A stretch of DNA of 64,000 bases, taken from positions 1 to 64,000 of the forward strand of contig NZ_SMZK01000001.1 of assembly GCF_005938085.1 (NCBI RefSeq), written 5' to 3'. Within the stretch, counting starts at the first letter, position 1. Every line of letters starts with the position of its first letter. A program made the translations under genes and the position numbers. Origin of the DNA: Haloterrigena sp. H1 (GTDB lineage Archaea > Halobacteriota > Halobacteria > Halobacteriales > Natrialbaceae). Below are positions 18,813-27,435 of this stretch, in pieces. The notes beneath the pieces were generated by a model, which saw only the letters and a program-made list of their open reading frames with translations, did not search any database and was not told the DNA's origin.

Positions 18813-19574
18813 TCACTCGAGCCGGCCCTCTCGTGCCTCCCGAAGGCCGTCACAGATGCCGCCCTGACTCGACATGTTGACCTGTGCGAGGCGGCCACGT
18901 CGGTGGACGAGATCGAACGAGTCGGGATCGATCGGCTCGCCCTCCGGCGTTCGAAACAGGCGGTCGGCCGGGGCCGAGACGAGGCCGATTTCGCGGGCCT
19001 TCTCCAGGTAGCGCTCGAGCGGCGCTTCCGGAACGGTGACGGCAAAGGAGCTGTCGCGGACGTAGATCGAGACGGAATCAGCTTCGTCGACGTACTCGAG
19101 ATCTCGCAGTCGAACGTCGACGATCGCCTCGGCGTCGAGTCCGGCCTCGAGTAGCGCTTCGACCGCGTCGTACTGGCGAGCGACGCGGGCCTTGTCGTCG
19201 AGTTCGGCGCGAACCGCAGCGACGTCGCCGTCGGCGTCCGGGAACGCCTCGGCGAACGAGAGGTCCTCGTTGACGCCGCGGTTGATTTCCGTCTCGTGCA
19301 TGTGCTCGTGGAGCGTGATCCGGACCTCCTCGACCGCCGGCAGCGATTCGATCTCGTCGCGGGCGTCGACGGCCATCATCCACGCGAAGGCCGGCGAACA
19401 CCACGCGGTCGGGAGCGTGAGGTCGACACTGACGTAGCCACCGTCGATCTCGATCGCGTCGACGTACTCGAGTGCGACGATCGAACGGTCGAGTTCCGGA
19501 TCGGTGACCCGATCGAGTCGGTCGCGGACGGCCGCTCGCGCGGGCGCAGGGCCGTCGGATGTCTGCGTGCTCAT
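18813..19574 (-). CDS. DUF59/MIP18-type metal-sulfur cluster assembly factor
   Basis: This 253-residue protein begins with a DUF59 (MIP18/PaaD) domain at about 15-95: RVTDPELDRSIVALEYVDAIEI, then LTLPTAWCSPAFAWMM with the conserved cysteine, and VRITLHEHMHE. A longer C-terminal extension (about 100-253) is rich in acidic helices and ends near GRLAQVNMSSQGGICDGL. Small DUF59 proteins help load iron-sulfur or metal centres. It follows the amidohydrolase in an operon, its ATG overlapping the upstream stop (TGATG). In bacteria, as I recall, DUF59 and amidohydrolase genes accompany propane-type diiron monooxygenases. Confidence 0.8.
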   Translation of the reverse strand: MSTQTSDGPAPARAAVRDRLDRVTDPELDRSIVALEYVDAIEIDGGYVSVDLTLPTAWCSPAFAWMMAVDARDEIESLPAVEEVRITLHEHMHETEINRGVNEDLSFAEAFPDADGDVAAVRAELDDKARVARQYDAVEALLEAGLDAEAIVDVRLRDLEYVDEADSVSIYVRDSSFAVTVPEAPLERYLEKAREIGLVSAPADRLFRTPEGEPIDPDSFDLVHRRGRLAQVNMSSQGGICDGLREAREGRLE

Positions 19575-20638
19575 CAGTCGTCTGCGGCTGCGGGTTCTTC
19601 GCTCGCGTAGTGGTCCTCGAGCCCGAACTGCTGGCTGATCTCGTCGTCCTGGAGCGTCTGCCGTTTCGCCTCGATGTCGATGTCGTAGAGGTCGGCGATG
19701 TTCTCGCCCATGACCTTCTTTTTCGTCTCGAGGTCCCACTCGACGCCGTACTCCGCGCGGTGTTCCTCGGTGAGTTCGGCCTCGAGGACCTCCTCGACGA
19801 GCCAGTCGGGGTTCCACAGCGCGTAGTCCGAACCGAAGAGGACGCGATCCTCACCGAGCCACCACAGCAGTTCGGACATGATCTCGGAGAACTTGCCCGG
19901 CCGGTTCTGGGCGAACGGTGCGGCGACGGCCAGTCCGCCGTAGACGTTCGTCTCCTGGGCGGCGATCCAGCAGAAGTCGTCCAGCCGTGGCAGGCCGACG
20001 TGCTCGACGATGAAGTTGAGTTCCGGGAACGACGAGGCCGCATCGTCGACGTCTTTTACGTCGAACGCGTCGCGGTTGAGGGGGCGGATCGTCGGTCCTT
20101 TGTGAGCGTGGATGTTCTCGATCCCGAGTTCCTGACACTTCTCCAAGAACTCGAAGGCGTCCTCGTCGTCGAGTCGCCACCCTTTCGAGTCACCGCGCCA
20201 CTCGGCGGTATAGAGCTTGACGCCGGGGATATCGTATTTCTCATGGAGTTCCTCGAGGTACTCGAGACCCTCCTCGCCGTCACGGGGATCGAAGGTACCG
20301 TTCAGGATGAACCGCTCGGGGTGTTCGGTCGCGAGTTCGGCGTTTTGCTCGGTGGTGTTGAACCCGTCGTCGTAAAAGTCGGTGAGGTACGTCGGCTGGA
20401 AAATCGCCATGTCGGCGGCGGCGTTGCCGAACAGGTCCTCGACCATCCGGTCAGCGCCGTACTTGCGGTACTCGTCTATGTCCCACTCGCGCTCCTCGGG
20501 TGTGAACGTCGTGTGATAGTCGTAGAAACACTGGATGAACTCTTCCCCTCCCTGGTGTTTGATATTCTCCTCCGTCGCGTCCCACAGGTGTACGTGGCCA
20601 TCGATGACGAAGATTTCCTCTCCGTTGTGCTGATACAT
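19574..20638 (-). CDS. Amidohydrolase (amidohydrolase_2 family)
   Basis: A 354-residue TIM-barrel metal-dependent hydrolase or decarboxylase of the amidohydrolase_2 group. The metal ligands are visible: HxH in FVIDGHVHLWD (10-20), a histidine in NFIVEHVGLPRL, and the catalytic aspartate in VLFGSDYALW (about 260). The conserved tract EFIQCFYDYHTTFTPEE near residues 33-49 is typical of the subgroup next to monooxygenases. Substrate unknown; acetol, acetone or a short hydroxy acid pathway is a guess. I start at ATG 20638 (MYQHNGEEIFVIDG); an ATG ten codons upstream is possible. Divergent from the alcohol dehydrogenase. Confidence 0.8.
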   Translation of the reverse strand: MYQHNGEEIFVIDGHVHLWDATEENIKHQGGEEFIQCFYDYHTTFTPEEREWDIDEYRKYGADRMVEDLFGNAAADMAIFQPTYLTDFYDDGFNTTEQNAELATEHPERFILNGTFDPRDGEEGLEYLEELHEKYDIPGVKLYTAEWRGDSKGWRLDDEDAFEFLEKCQELGIENIHAHKGPTIRPLNRDAFDVKDVDDAASSFPELNFIVEHVGLPRLDDFCWIAAQETNVYGGLAVAAPFAQNRPGKFSEIMSELLWWLGEDRVLFGSDYALWNPDWLVEEVLEAELTEEHRAEYGVEWDLETKKKVMGENIADLYDIDIEAKRQTLQDDEISQQFGLEDHYASEEPAAADD

Positions 20639-20824
20639 CGCACCATGCACATCGATACCACTACACATTACTCTTTTTCAGGAGGAGATGAATGCTACAC
20701 TCGGATCGGTTTTCGCGGCCAAAATTAACGGCTGTGGATAGTAGTATCAAATCAAAAATACTCACGCGACACGAGATGCGAGGGGAACGTTATCACGGAT
20801 GACGATGAACTGTGTGTCAGTCCC

Positions 20825-21868
20825 ATGCAAGCAGCCAGACTCCACGAATACACCGACGACATGAGCAACGCGCTCTCGATCGACGATATCGACCGGCCGG
20901 ACATCGAGCGATCCGACGGCGTGTTAGTCGAGGTCGAGGGCGCGGGTTGGTGTCAGACAGACAATCACATCATCGAGGGGATGTGGGAAGAGTACGCCCC
21001 ACAGGATCTGCCGATGACGCTGGGCCACGAAAACGCGGGGATCGTCGCCGAAACTGGCGACGAGGTGACGCTGGTCGAAGAAGGCGATCCAGTGATCTGC
21101 CATCCCGTCCAGACCTGTGGTATCTGCCGACCCTGCCGGCTCGGCGAGGACATGTACTGCAAAAACAGCGCGTTCAACGGCCTCACGACCAACGGCGGCT
21201 TCGCCGAGTACCTCCAGACGAACGAGCGCGCCGTGATTCCGCTGCCCGACGGCGTCGATCCGACCGACATCGCCCCCCACGCAGACGCGGGGATCACGGC
21301 CTACCACGCCGTCAAGAAGGCGGTCGACGAACTGAATCCCGGCGACACCAGCGTCGTGATCGGCGTCGGCGGTCTCGGCCACATCGGGCTGCAGTGTCTC
21401 GAGGCGATGAGCGCCGCGGACATCGTCGCCGTCGACATCAAAGACGAGGCACTCGAGCTGGCCGAGGACCTGGGTGCGCGCCACACCGTCAACACCGCCG
21501 ACGAGGACCTTCCGGACGTCATCGCCGATCTGACCGATGACGATGGAGCCCAACAGGTCATCGACTTCGTCGGCGGCGACGAGACGACCAGCTTGGCACC
21601 TGAAATCGTCGCTGCCGGCGGCGACCACCACGTCGTCGGCTACGGCGGCCACATCCACGAACCCAGTCAGGCCCTGGTCAACGGCGAGTTCGCCTACCGG
21701 GGGACGCTGGTCGGCAAGTACGCCGAACTACAGGAACTCGTCGCCCTTGTCGACCGCGGCGAGGTCGAACTACGTACCGAACGCCACGATCTCGGCGAGA
21801 TCAACACGGTCGCCGAACGCCTCGAGCACAACGAAATCGAAGGCCGGGCGGTCATCCTCCCGCCCTGA
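20825..21868 (+). CDS. Zinc-dependent NAD(P) alcohol dehydrogenase
   Basis: This 347-residue medium-chain dehydrogenase has the catalytic-zinc pieces AGWCQTDNH and TLGHENAGIV, the structural-zinc cluster TCGICRPCRLGEDMYC (four cysteines, about 97-112) and the Rossmann motif IGVGGLGHIGLQ (about 179-190). The text resembles the alcohol dehydrogenase that sits beside prm/mim monooxygenase genes in actinobacteria, which oxidises secondary alcohols; the substrate here is not proven. It is divergent from the amidohydrolase-DUF59 operon across about 190 bp and is followed by a flavin oxidoreductase. Confidence 0.9.
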   Translation: MQAARLHEYTDDMSNALSIDDIDRPDIERSDGVLVEVEGAGWCQTDNHIIEGMWEEYAPQDLPMTLGHENAGIVAETGDEVTLVEEGDPVICHPVQTCGICRPCRLGEDMYCKNSAFNGLTTNGGFAEYLQTNERAVIPLPDGVDPTDIAPHADAGITAYHAVKKAVDELNPGDTSVVIGVGGLGHIGLQCLEAMSAADIVAVDIKDEALELAEDLGARHTVNTADEDLPDVIADLTDDDGAQQVIDFVGGDETTSLAPEIVAAGGDHHVVGYGGHIHEPSQALVNGEFAYRGTLVGKYAELQELVALVDRGEVELRTERHDLGEINTVAERLEHNEIEGRAVILPP

Positions 21869-21965
21869 GCCAGCCGGTGGGTGCGACGCTGACGGCTCGT
21901 CTCGAACCGGCAGCCGCGAAGCCGACCGGCACTACACTCTTGCCGGAGCACGTGATACGGCACCC

Positions 21966-23315
21966 ATGGCGACGCTCGAGGAACCCATTGAGATCGGCGG
22001 TGTGACGGTCTCCAACCGGCTCTATCGCGCACCCTTACTCGAGTGTGCGGGCAACGGTCCCGGCGCGGTCGAGGCGCTGATCGACGACCTCGAACCGGCC
22101 GCCGAGTCGGGTGTCGGGCTCATCTGCCAAGGCGCGACGATCGTCCGCGGCGAGGGCGGCTGTGCCGCGCCGGGGATGACCCGCGTTCACGATCCCGACT
22201 TCGTCGCCCGGCTCTCCCGGCTGACCGACCGGATTCACGACCACGGAAGCCGGATTTTTATCCAGCTCGAGCACGGGGGCCTGCGAAGCATGGAGACCTG
22301 GCACGCCGAGTACCGGACGGAGCATCCGGGCCTCGAACAGCTCGCGGTGTCGGAACCGCCGTGGCAGTTGCAACTGCTGGATCGGATCGGCTTCCTCGAG
22401 TACGATCCACACGTCCTCTCGACGGCGGAGGTGTACGACCTCGCCGCTGACTTCGGCCGCGCGGCGGCTCGCGCCGTCGACGCAGGCTACGACGGGATTC
22501 ACCTCGCCGGGGCAAACATGGGGATCGTCCAGCAGTTTCTCTCGCCGTTTTACAACCGACGAGACGACGAGTTCGGCGGCTCACCCGAGGCTCGTCTCGC
22601 GTTCCTCGCGGTCGTCCACGACGAGATCCGCGAGCGGGCGGGCGACGTACCGGTGGTGACCAAGGTACCCGCCGAGACGCCCGCCCCGCCCGCGCCCATC
22701 GTTCGGCGGAAACTCTCGCTCGCGGATGGGATCGAAATCGCCCGCCGACTCGAGCGGATCGGCTACGACGCGGTCGTCCCGGTCCAGACGTCGGTCACCT
22801 GGGACATGAGCATCGTCCGCGGGGCGTATCCTGCGAGGGCATGGGAGAACGAAGCGTTGTGCGAGGAGTACGACGCCGCGTTCGGCGGCCCGACGCGGCG
22901 GCGACTGGTCGCACTGGCCAACCGGATCCAATCGTTGCAGTACGACTTCGAACCCGCGTGGAACGAGGCGTTCTGCCGGCGCGTCCGCGAGCAAGTGTCC
23001 ATCCCGGTGCTGGCGGAGGGCGGGATCCGCGAGCGGCGACAGATGGGTCGATTACTGGGCGACTCGAGCGAGGATGAACCACCTGCCTGCGACATGGTCG
23101 GGATGGCCCGGCCCTTCTACGCCGAGCCGCGGCTGGGGGCGCGACTGCTCGAGGTCGAATCGAGCGGCGAGAACCCGGGCGTCGTCTGCGAGAGTTGCAA
23201 CAACTGTACAGTGCCACAGGTGACCGGTGCACCGGGGATCTGTCGGACGCCAAGCGTGCTGCGAAAGCGGGGCGACCTCGAGCGAGCGGGGGCGTACGAA
23301 CGGCCCGAGCAGTAG
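21966..23315 (+). CDS. NADH:flavin oxidoreductase (old yellow enzyme family) with Fe-S cysteines
   Basis: This 449-residue flavoprotein of the old yellow enzyme family has a TIM barrel binding FMN. It begins EPIEIGGVTVSNRLYRAPLLECAGNG, has the substrate-site IFIQLEHGGL (about 98-107), the barrel strand YDGIHLAGANMGIVQQFLSP and a final CESCNNCTVPQ...GICRTP (about 405-425) whose four cysteines suggest a [4Fe-4S] cluster as in 2,4-dienoyl-CoA reductase and trimethylamine dehydrogenase. It lacks the long C-terminal NAD domain of those enzymes. It follows the alcohol dehydrogenase in the same direction (98 bp gap), so it may share the pathway; the physiological substrate is unknown. Confidence 0.85.
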   Translation: MATLEEPIEIGGVTVSNRLYRAPLLECAGNGPGAVEALIDDLEPAAESGVGLICQGATIVRGEGGCAAPGMTRVHDPDFVARLSRLTDRIHDHGSRIFIQLEHGGLRSMETWHAEYRTEHPGLEQLAVSEPPWQLQLLDRIGFLEYDPHVLSTAEVYDLAADFGRAAARAVDAGYDGIHLAGANMGIVQQFLSPFYNRRDDEFGGSPEARLAFLAVVHDEIRERAGDVPVVTKVPAETPAPPAPIVRRKLSLADGIEIARRLERIGYDAVVPVQTSVTWDMSIVRGAYPARAWENEALCEEYDAAFGGPTRRRLVALANRIQSLQYDFEPAWNEAFCRRVREQVSIPVLAEGGIRERRQMGRLLGDSSEDEPPACDMVGMARPFYAEPRLGARLLEVESSGENPGVVCESCNNCTVPQVTGAPGICRTPSVLRKRGDLERAGAYERPEQ

Positions 23316-23319
23316 CCGT

Positions 23320-24075
23320 TCAGGGCGTCACGGTAGTGCTCGTCAGTTCCTCGAGCGTTCCCTCGACAGTGTACTCGGGTGCGTCGACTCTGAACCGCGA
23401 GTCGGTCGCGCCCGCGTAATGGAGTTGCAGAGTGTACGAGCCGTCGTCAGCGATCGGCGCTGCCTCGAGCCGATCCGCGTCGAGTTGCTCGAGTCTGACC
23501 AGGCTGCCGGCGTAGGCAGGATCAGACTGACCCTGAATCGTGTAGGTCGCCCGATCTGCAGACACGTTCGCGCCCTCGATCGGATAGTCGCGGTCGAGCC
23601 ACGCACCGAATCCGTCATCAAGCGCATAGACTTCCTCGTAGCCGTCTTCGATCAGTTTTGCAGCACGCAATCCAGAGAGGTGGTGTGGACAGCCACAGTA
23701 CGTGACGATTCGCTCGCTTTTGGACCAGTCAGCGACCGGATCGCCATCGGGCGTGTACGGCGGTGCAGTACTCAGGACCGCGCCAGCGATGTGGGATTTC
23801 TCGTACTGCGAGGAACCGCGTGCATCGGCGATCCGGGCCTCGTGTCGCTGGTACCAGTAGAAGACATCCTCGATCGGGGCCAGTGGAACCTCGATACCTT
23901 CGAAGCCTTCGAACACCTGTGTCTGATACGAACTGGTATCGATCGATTTCGCGTCGGGTTCGGTTCCCGGTTCCGGGCCGTATCCGTTGTCGCCACCAGC
24001 GTCGCCGCCGAGACAACCCGCAAGCTCGCCGAGAGCGACCGTCCCGCCGACAGCGAGGAAGATCCGTCGATTCAT
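23320..24075 (-). CDS. Secreted rhodanese-domain lipoprotein
   Basis: The 251-residue product starts MNRRIFLAVGGTVALGELAGCLGG, a twin-arginine-like/lipoprotein signal with the lipobox LAGC. The body is a rhodanese domain: ARIADARGSSQYEKSHIAGAV and the active-site loop IVTYCGCPHHLSGLRA with the catalytic cysteine, then EEVYALDDGFGAWLDRDYPIEGA. A C-terminal beta-rich extension follows. Rhodaneses transfer sulfur or act as phosphatase-like folds; secretion suggests an extracytoplasmic sulfur or redox role. Convergent with the flavin oxidoreductase, stops only 4 bp apart. Confidence 0.85.
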   Translation of the reverse strand: MNRRIFLAVGGTVALGELAGCLGGDAGGDNGYGPEPGTEPDAKSIDTSSYQTQVFEGFEGIEVPLAPIEDVFYWYQRHEARIADARGSSQYEKSHIAGAVLSTAPPYTPDGDPVADWSKSERIVTYCGCPHHLSGLRAAKLIEDGYEEVYALDDGFGAWLDRDYPIEGANVSADRATYTIQGQSDPAYAGSLVRLEQLDADRLEAAPIADDGSYTLQLHYAGATDSRFRVDAPEYTVEGTLEELTSTTVTP

Positions 24076-24135
24076 ACTGGCTAGCTACCGACGGCGATGA
24101 GATATGATTTCTGGTGGCTGGAAAGTTACCGGCGG

Positions 24136-24157
24136 ACCCCTTCGTTTCGACTGGAAA
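24136..24157 (-). other. ORB-like element away from the origin
   Basis: On the minus strand this reads TTTCCAGTCGAAACGAAGGG followed by GT, matching the origin recognition boxes at 49587-49613 and 49919-49946 in the core TCGAAACGAAGGGG. A weaker, inverted half-copy (CTCGAGTTGAAACGA, 24182-24196) lies 25 bp away. It is beside tRNA-Gln, 25 kb from oriC. Function is unproven. Confidence 0.5.
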
Positions 24158-24204
24158 TCGGCAGCGGGGGCTGAGAAGGTGCTCGAGTTGAAACGAGAGA
24201 GAAG

Positions 24205-24277
24205 TAGTCCATCCTGGATTCGAACCAGGGTCGAAGCCCCCAGAAGGCTTCAGGATTGGCCACTACCCCAATGGACT
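24205..24277 (-). tRNA. tRNA-Gln (anticodon CUG)
   Basis: The 73-nt minus-strand gene folds into a normal cloverleaf: acceptor AGTCCAT pairing with ATGGACT, D-arm GGGTAGTGGCCAATCC, anticodon stem AAGCC/GGCTT with loop TTCTGGG (anticodon CTG), T-arm CCTGG-TTCGAAT-CCAGG, discriminator A. There is no encoded CCA and no intron visible. It lies alone between the rhodanese and HNH genes. Confidence 0.93.
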
Positions 24278-24410
24278 TGACATGTTTCGTCGGTCTCTAT
24301 TACCGACGACGTACCTGTTTGTAGTCGGGGTTCGTATTAGAGTGTTACGAACTCGGTCGGAACCAATATGAGAAGACACTTCAATCTACCTTCGTCCCTT
24401 GTAGCGATTA

Positions 24411-25195
24411 TCACGACGATAGATCGGCGTGTTCCGTGCGGTGGCAGTTCGCACAGAGAACAGAACATCGCTCAATCTCCGTGTGAATTCGCTCTTTCGT
24501 TCGGTCATCCGAGACCAATCGTGCGATAGTAGACTCCTTCTCATCTTCTTTGTGATGAAAATCTAAGCAGGCTGGATCCGACTCCCTGCATCGTTCACAG
24601 CCTCCGATGGCGCGTTTTCGGTCATGCACCCATCGTCGGCGTTCACATTGCAGTGGCTCGTAGTGTTCTTTGCGGTGACAATTCGCACAGAGAACGATAC
24701 ACCTCTTGATTTCGTCGCGAAGGGCGTCTTTTCCGTAGCCAAACGTGACCATGCGACCGACCGCCATCTCCTTCGTCGTTTCGTCGGTGTGATGGAAATC
24801 GAGACACGCCGGAGTACCGACTTCACAACGCGAACACCCCCGTTTCCGTTTCACCTGATTGAGCCACGAACGAAGCCGAGATCGACGGCGTAACGATCGT
24901 TCGGTATTCCACTCGACGTTTCGATAGTGCCACCGCTGGTCAACCGAGAGGTCCTCCCAAACGAGATCGGAAGGGAGATCGACATTATCCGGCTTTGGCT
25001 TCACGCGAGATCCAGTGGGCGGAGCCGTCTCCAGCCCTGCCTTCTCTTTCGCATCGTTCCAGCCACCACACGTCCGAATAATCGTCGCAGAAGCCGGCGT
25101 CAACCCCAACTCCTCGTACTGTGCTTTCGTCGGCGACTCGCCGAGCCGATCGGCGGCCTCCGAAGGGCCTCGAGACACTCGTCGTCCGTCGTCAC
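24411..25195 (-). pseudogene. Homing-nuclease-associated repeat plus tandem HNH protein, frameshifted
   Basis: With the frame repaired this encodes about 261 residues. The N-terminus is a homing endonuclease associated repeat (ECLEALR...[15 protein letters not shown], then [18 protein letters not shown]). The rest holds two copies of one HNH-like unit: CSRCEVGTPACLDFHH...LCANCHRKEH and CERCRESDPACLDFHH...LCANCHRTEH, each with paired zinc cysteines and the catalytic-type HH/N/H pattern. The frame breaks at about 25158-25162, where a GGG run seems one base short; the GTG at 25195 would be the start. It could be a domesticated or decaying mobile nuclease; target unknown. Confidence 0.65.
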
Positions 25196-25304
25196 ACTGC
25201 CGTTCGCCGCGTTATCACCGATAAACTCTCGCCCGATACTGGCGAATTCGACCGCTCGAGCGCGAACCGACATTCCTTTTCCCCTCTCTCGCGCACCTGC
25301 GAGT

Positions 25305-25895
25305 ATGTACGTCGGACGATTCGTCGTCGTCGGCCCCGAGGTCGGCGCATACCGCGTCTCTTCACGCTCGTTCCCCAACCGCGAGATCACCGCTCGAGAG
25401 GAAGCACTCACCGTCGGCCCGACCGATGACGCCCCCGAGACGGACAACCCCTACGTCTCCTACAACTGCCTGCGCGTCGTCGAGACGCCGACGGGCGAGA
25501 CGGCTGCCTTCGGCAACGGCTCGCATGTCGACCCGATCGCGGAGAAACTCGAGCTCGGCTATCCCGCCCGCGACGCGCTCGCGGAGAGCCTGCTGGCGCT
25601 GGATTACGAAAAGGACGACTACGACACGCCCCGGATCGCCGCGACGATCGGCGACGACGGCGAGGCCATGATCGGCACGGTTCGCAAGGACGCGCTGCTC
25701 GTCGAGACCGTCGACGAGCCGACGCTGGTCGCGACCTACGAGAAAGATGCCCCCGAAGCGTTCGGTCTCGAGGCCGATAGCGCCGCGACAGCCGCAAGCG
25801 AGGTCTACGACCACGAGTTCGAACACGCAGTCTGTGCAGCCGGCGTCGCACTGACTGACGACGGATTCGAGACGGCGATCGAGAACGGCAACTGA
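25305..25895 (+). CDS. purO: Archaeal IMP cyclohydrolase PurO
   Basis: PurO closes the purine ring, converting FAICAR to IMP, the last step of de novo purine synthesis; archaea use this short enzyme instead of bacterial PurH. The 196 residues start [27 protein letters not shown] and continue with [24 protein letters not shown], typical of the family, and end in a helix near [11 protein letters not shown]. Length is normal. ATG 25305 is chosen because the conserved N-terminus begins there. Its neighbours are not purine genes. Confidence 0.92.
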   Translation: MYVGRFVVVGPEVGAYRVSSRSFPNREITAREEALTVGPTDDAPETDNPYVSYNCLRVVETPTGETAAFGNGSHVDPIAEKLELGYPARDALAESLLALDYEKDDYDTPRIAATIGDDGEAMIGTVRKDALLVETVDEPTLVATYEKDAPEAFGLEADSAATAASEVYDHEFEHAVCAAGVALTDDGFETAIENGN

Positions 25896-26046
25896 GCGGC
25901 ACCGCTCGTTTTGCTCGCTGAAATCACCAGCCCAGCGTAGCTATCGCTCCCGAACGAGTGTCGGCAAACTCTGGGCCATCGACCGCCCACCGCTCTGCCC
26001 ACCTGCTGGATAACGTACAAATCACTGGCACCTGTTAGCTGTAGGC

Positions 26047-26715
26047 ATGAAGGTCGGACTCATCTCGGACGTCCACGGGAATCGTGTCGCGCTCGAGGCC
26101 GTCCTCGAAGACATGCCGCCGGTCGACGAACTGTGCTGTGCGGGGGACGTCGTGGGCTACAACCCCTGGCCGGCCGACTGCGTCGACGCGCTTCGGGAAC
26201 GGGACGTGCCGACAGTGATGGGCAACCACGACGCCGCCGTCGCCGCGGAGACGCCCTTCCGGTTCAACGGGATGGCACAGGCTGGCGTCGAACACGCGGA
26301 AACGCAGCTCTCGGCCGACCAGCTCGAGTGGCTCGCGTCGCTCCCGGACGAACGGCGCGTCTGCGACGGGCGGGTGAAACTCGTCCACGGGCATCCGGAC
26401 GATCCGGACCGCTACACCCGATACACCTACCCACAGGAGTTCACGTCGCGGCTGCTCGACGATGAAGACGTGCTAGTGCTCGGCCACACCCACGTGCAAG
26501 GCGTCGAGCGGTTCGCGGAGGGGATCGTCGTCAACCCCGGCAGCGTCGGCCAGCCCCGCGACGGGGATCCGCGGGCGGGATACGCCGTCGTGGATCTCGA
26601 GGCGCTGACCGTCGACACCCACCGCGTCGAGTACGACGTCGAGGCGGTGCAGGAAGCAGTCAGCGAGACCGGGCTGCCCGACCGCATCGGCACGCGGCTG
26701 GCTCGTGGCGAGTGA
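26047..26715 (+). CDS. YfcE/MJ0936-type metallophosphoesterase
   Basis: The 222-residue calcineurin-like phosphoesterase shows the metal-binding series GLISDVHGN (4-12), CAGDVVGYNPWP (about 31-42), MGNHDAAV (about 57-64), LVHGHPDD (about 112-119) and LGHTHVQGV (about 141-149). These bind a two-metal centre that hydrolyses phosphodiesters or phosphomonoesters. The substrate is not clear from the sequence; MJ0936-like enzymes cleave model phosphodiesters. It stands alone, with about 150 bp before it and 200 bp after. Confidence 0.88.
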   Translation: MKVGLISDVHGNRVALEAVLEDMPPVDELCCAGDVVGYNPWPADCVDALRERDVPTVMGNHDAAVAAETPFRFNGMAQAGVEHAETQLSADQLEWLASLPDERRVCDGRVKLVHGHPDDPDRYTRYTYPQEFTSRLLDDEDVLVLGHTHVQGVERFAEGIVVNPGSVGQPRDGDPRAGYAVVDLEALTVDTHRVEYDVEAVQEAVSETGLPDRIGTRLARGE

Positions 26716-26916
26716 GCCGGCACGCGACTACAGAAATGGTGCCTTTTACACTCCCACCACGGCTACGCTCAGATATGGTATCCACCGGCCCGACTGTATG
26801 TACCGATCGGAACCAGCCACGGCACGTCGTGGGCCGGTGTTGTCGCTTGCAGTCTGCTCCACCGGGGACGCTACGCTGGCGTGTGGTCGGATCGACGGGG
26901 GTGCCAGTCGAGACCA

Positions 26917-27426
26917 ATGTTTAGGCGCATCCACGAGGACGTGCGGGCGATGCGCAAGCGCGATCCTGCAGCGAAGGGCTGGCTCGAGATCCTGCTCTCT
27001 TATCCGGGGTTACACGCCGTCTGGGTGCACCTGCTCTTGCATCGACTCTGGAACGGTGGCTTCCACCTGACCGCTCGGCTGTTATCGAACGTCGTACGAC
27101 TGCTGACCGGCGTCGAGATCCATCCGGGCGCGGAACTCGGCCGACGGGTGACGATCGACCACGGGATGGGCGTCGTCATCGGCGAGACCGCCGAGGTCGG
27201 CGACGACGTCCATATGTATCACGGCGTCACGCTCGGCGGCGCCACGAACGAACCGGTCAAGCGCCATCCGACGGTCGAAGCGGGCGCACAACTGGGTGCT
27301 AACGCGACGCTGCTCGGCGACATCACGATCGGCGAAGAGGCAGCCGTCGGTGCCGGCTCAGTCGTCACACAGGACGTCGAACCCGGTGCGACCGTCGTCG
27401 GCGTCCCGGCAGAACGGGTCGACTAA
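26917..27426 (+). CDS. cysE: Serine O-acetyltransferase
   Basis: This 169-residue left-handed beta-helix enzyme acetylates serine with acetyl-CoA, the first step of cysteine synthesis. The N-terminal helix region FRRIHEDVRAMRKRDPAAKGW is followed by hexapeptide repeats: EIHPGAELGRRVTIDHGMGVVIGETAEVGDDVHMYHGVTLGG and later ATLLGDITIGEEAAVGAGSVV. The catalytic-region histidine HGMGVVIGE and DHG pattern are intact. It has the short N-terminus of the EpsC/archaeal type. ATG 26917 is chosen because the family start is MFRRI-like. Confidence 0.88.
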   Translation: MFRRIHEDVRAMRKRDPAAKGWLEILLSYPGLHAVWVHLLLHRLWNGGFHLTARLLSNVVRLLTGVEIHPGAELGRRVTIDHGMGVVIGETAEVGDDVHMYHGVTLGGATNEPVKRHPTVEAGAQLGANATLLGDITIGEEAAVGAGSVVTQDVEPGATVVGVPAERVD

Positions 27427-27435
27427 CGAGCGGAT

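Noticed and set aside
26716..26916. A 70-residue frame between the phosphoesterase and cysE
   Set aside because: Its composition is not haloarchaeal (few acidic residues, many Arg and Pro) and it overlaps the cysE promoter side; no conserved motif.
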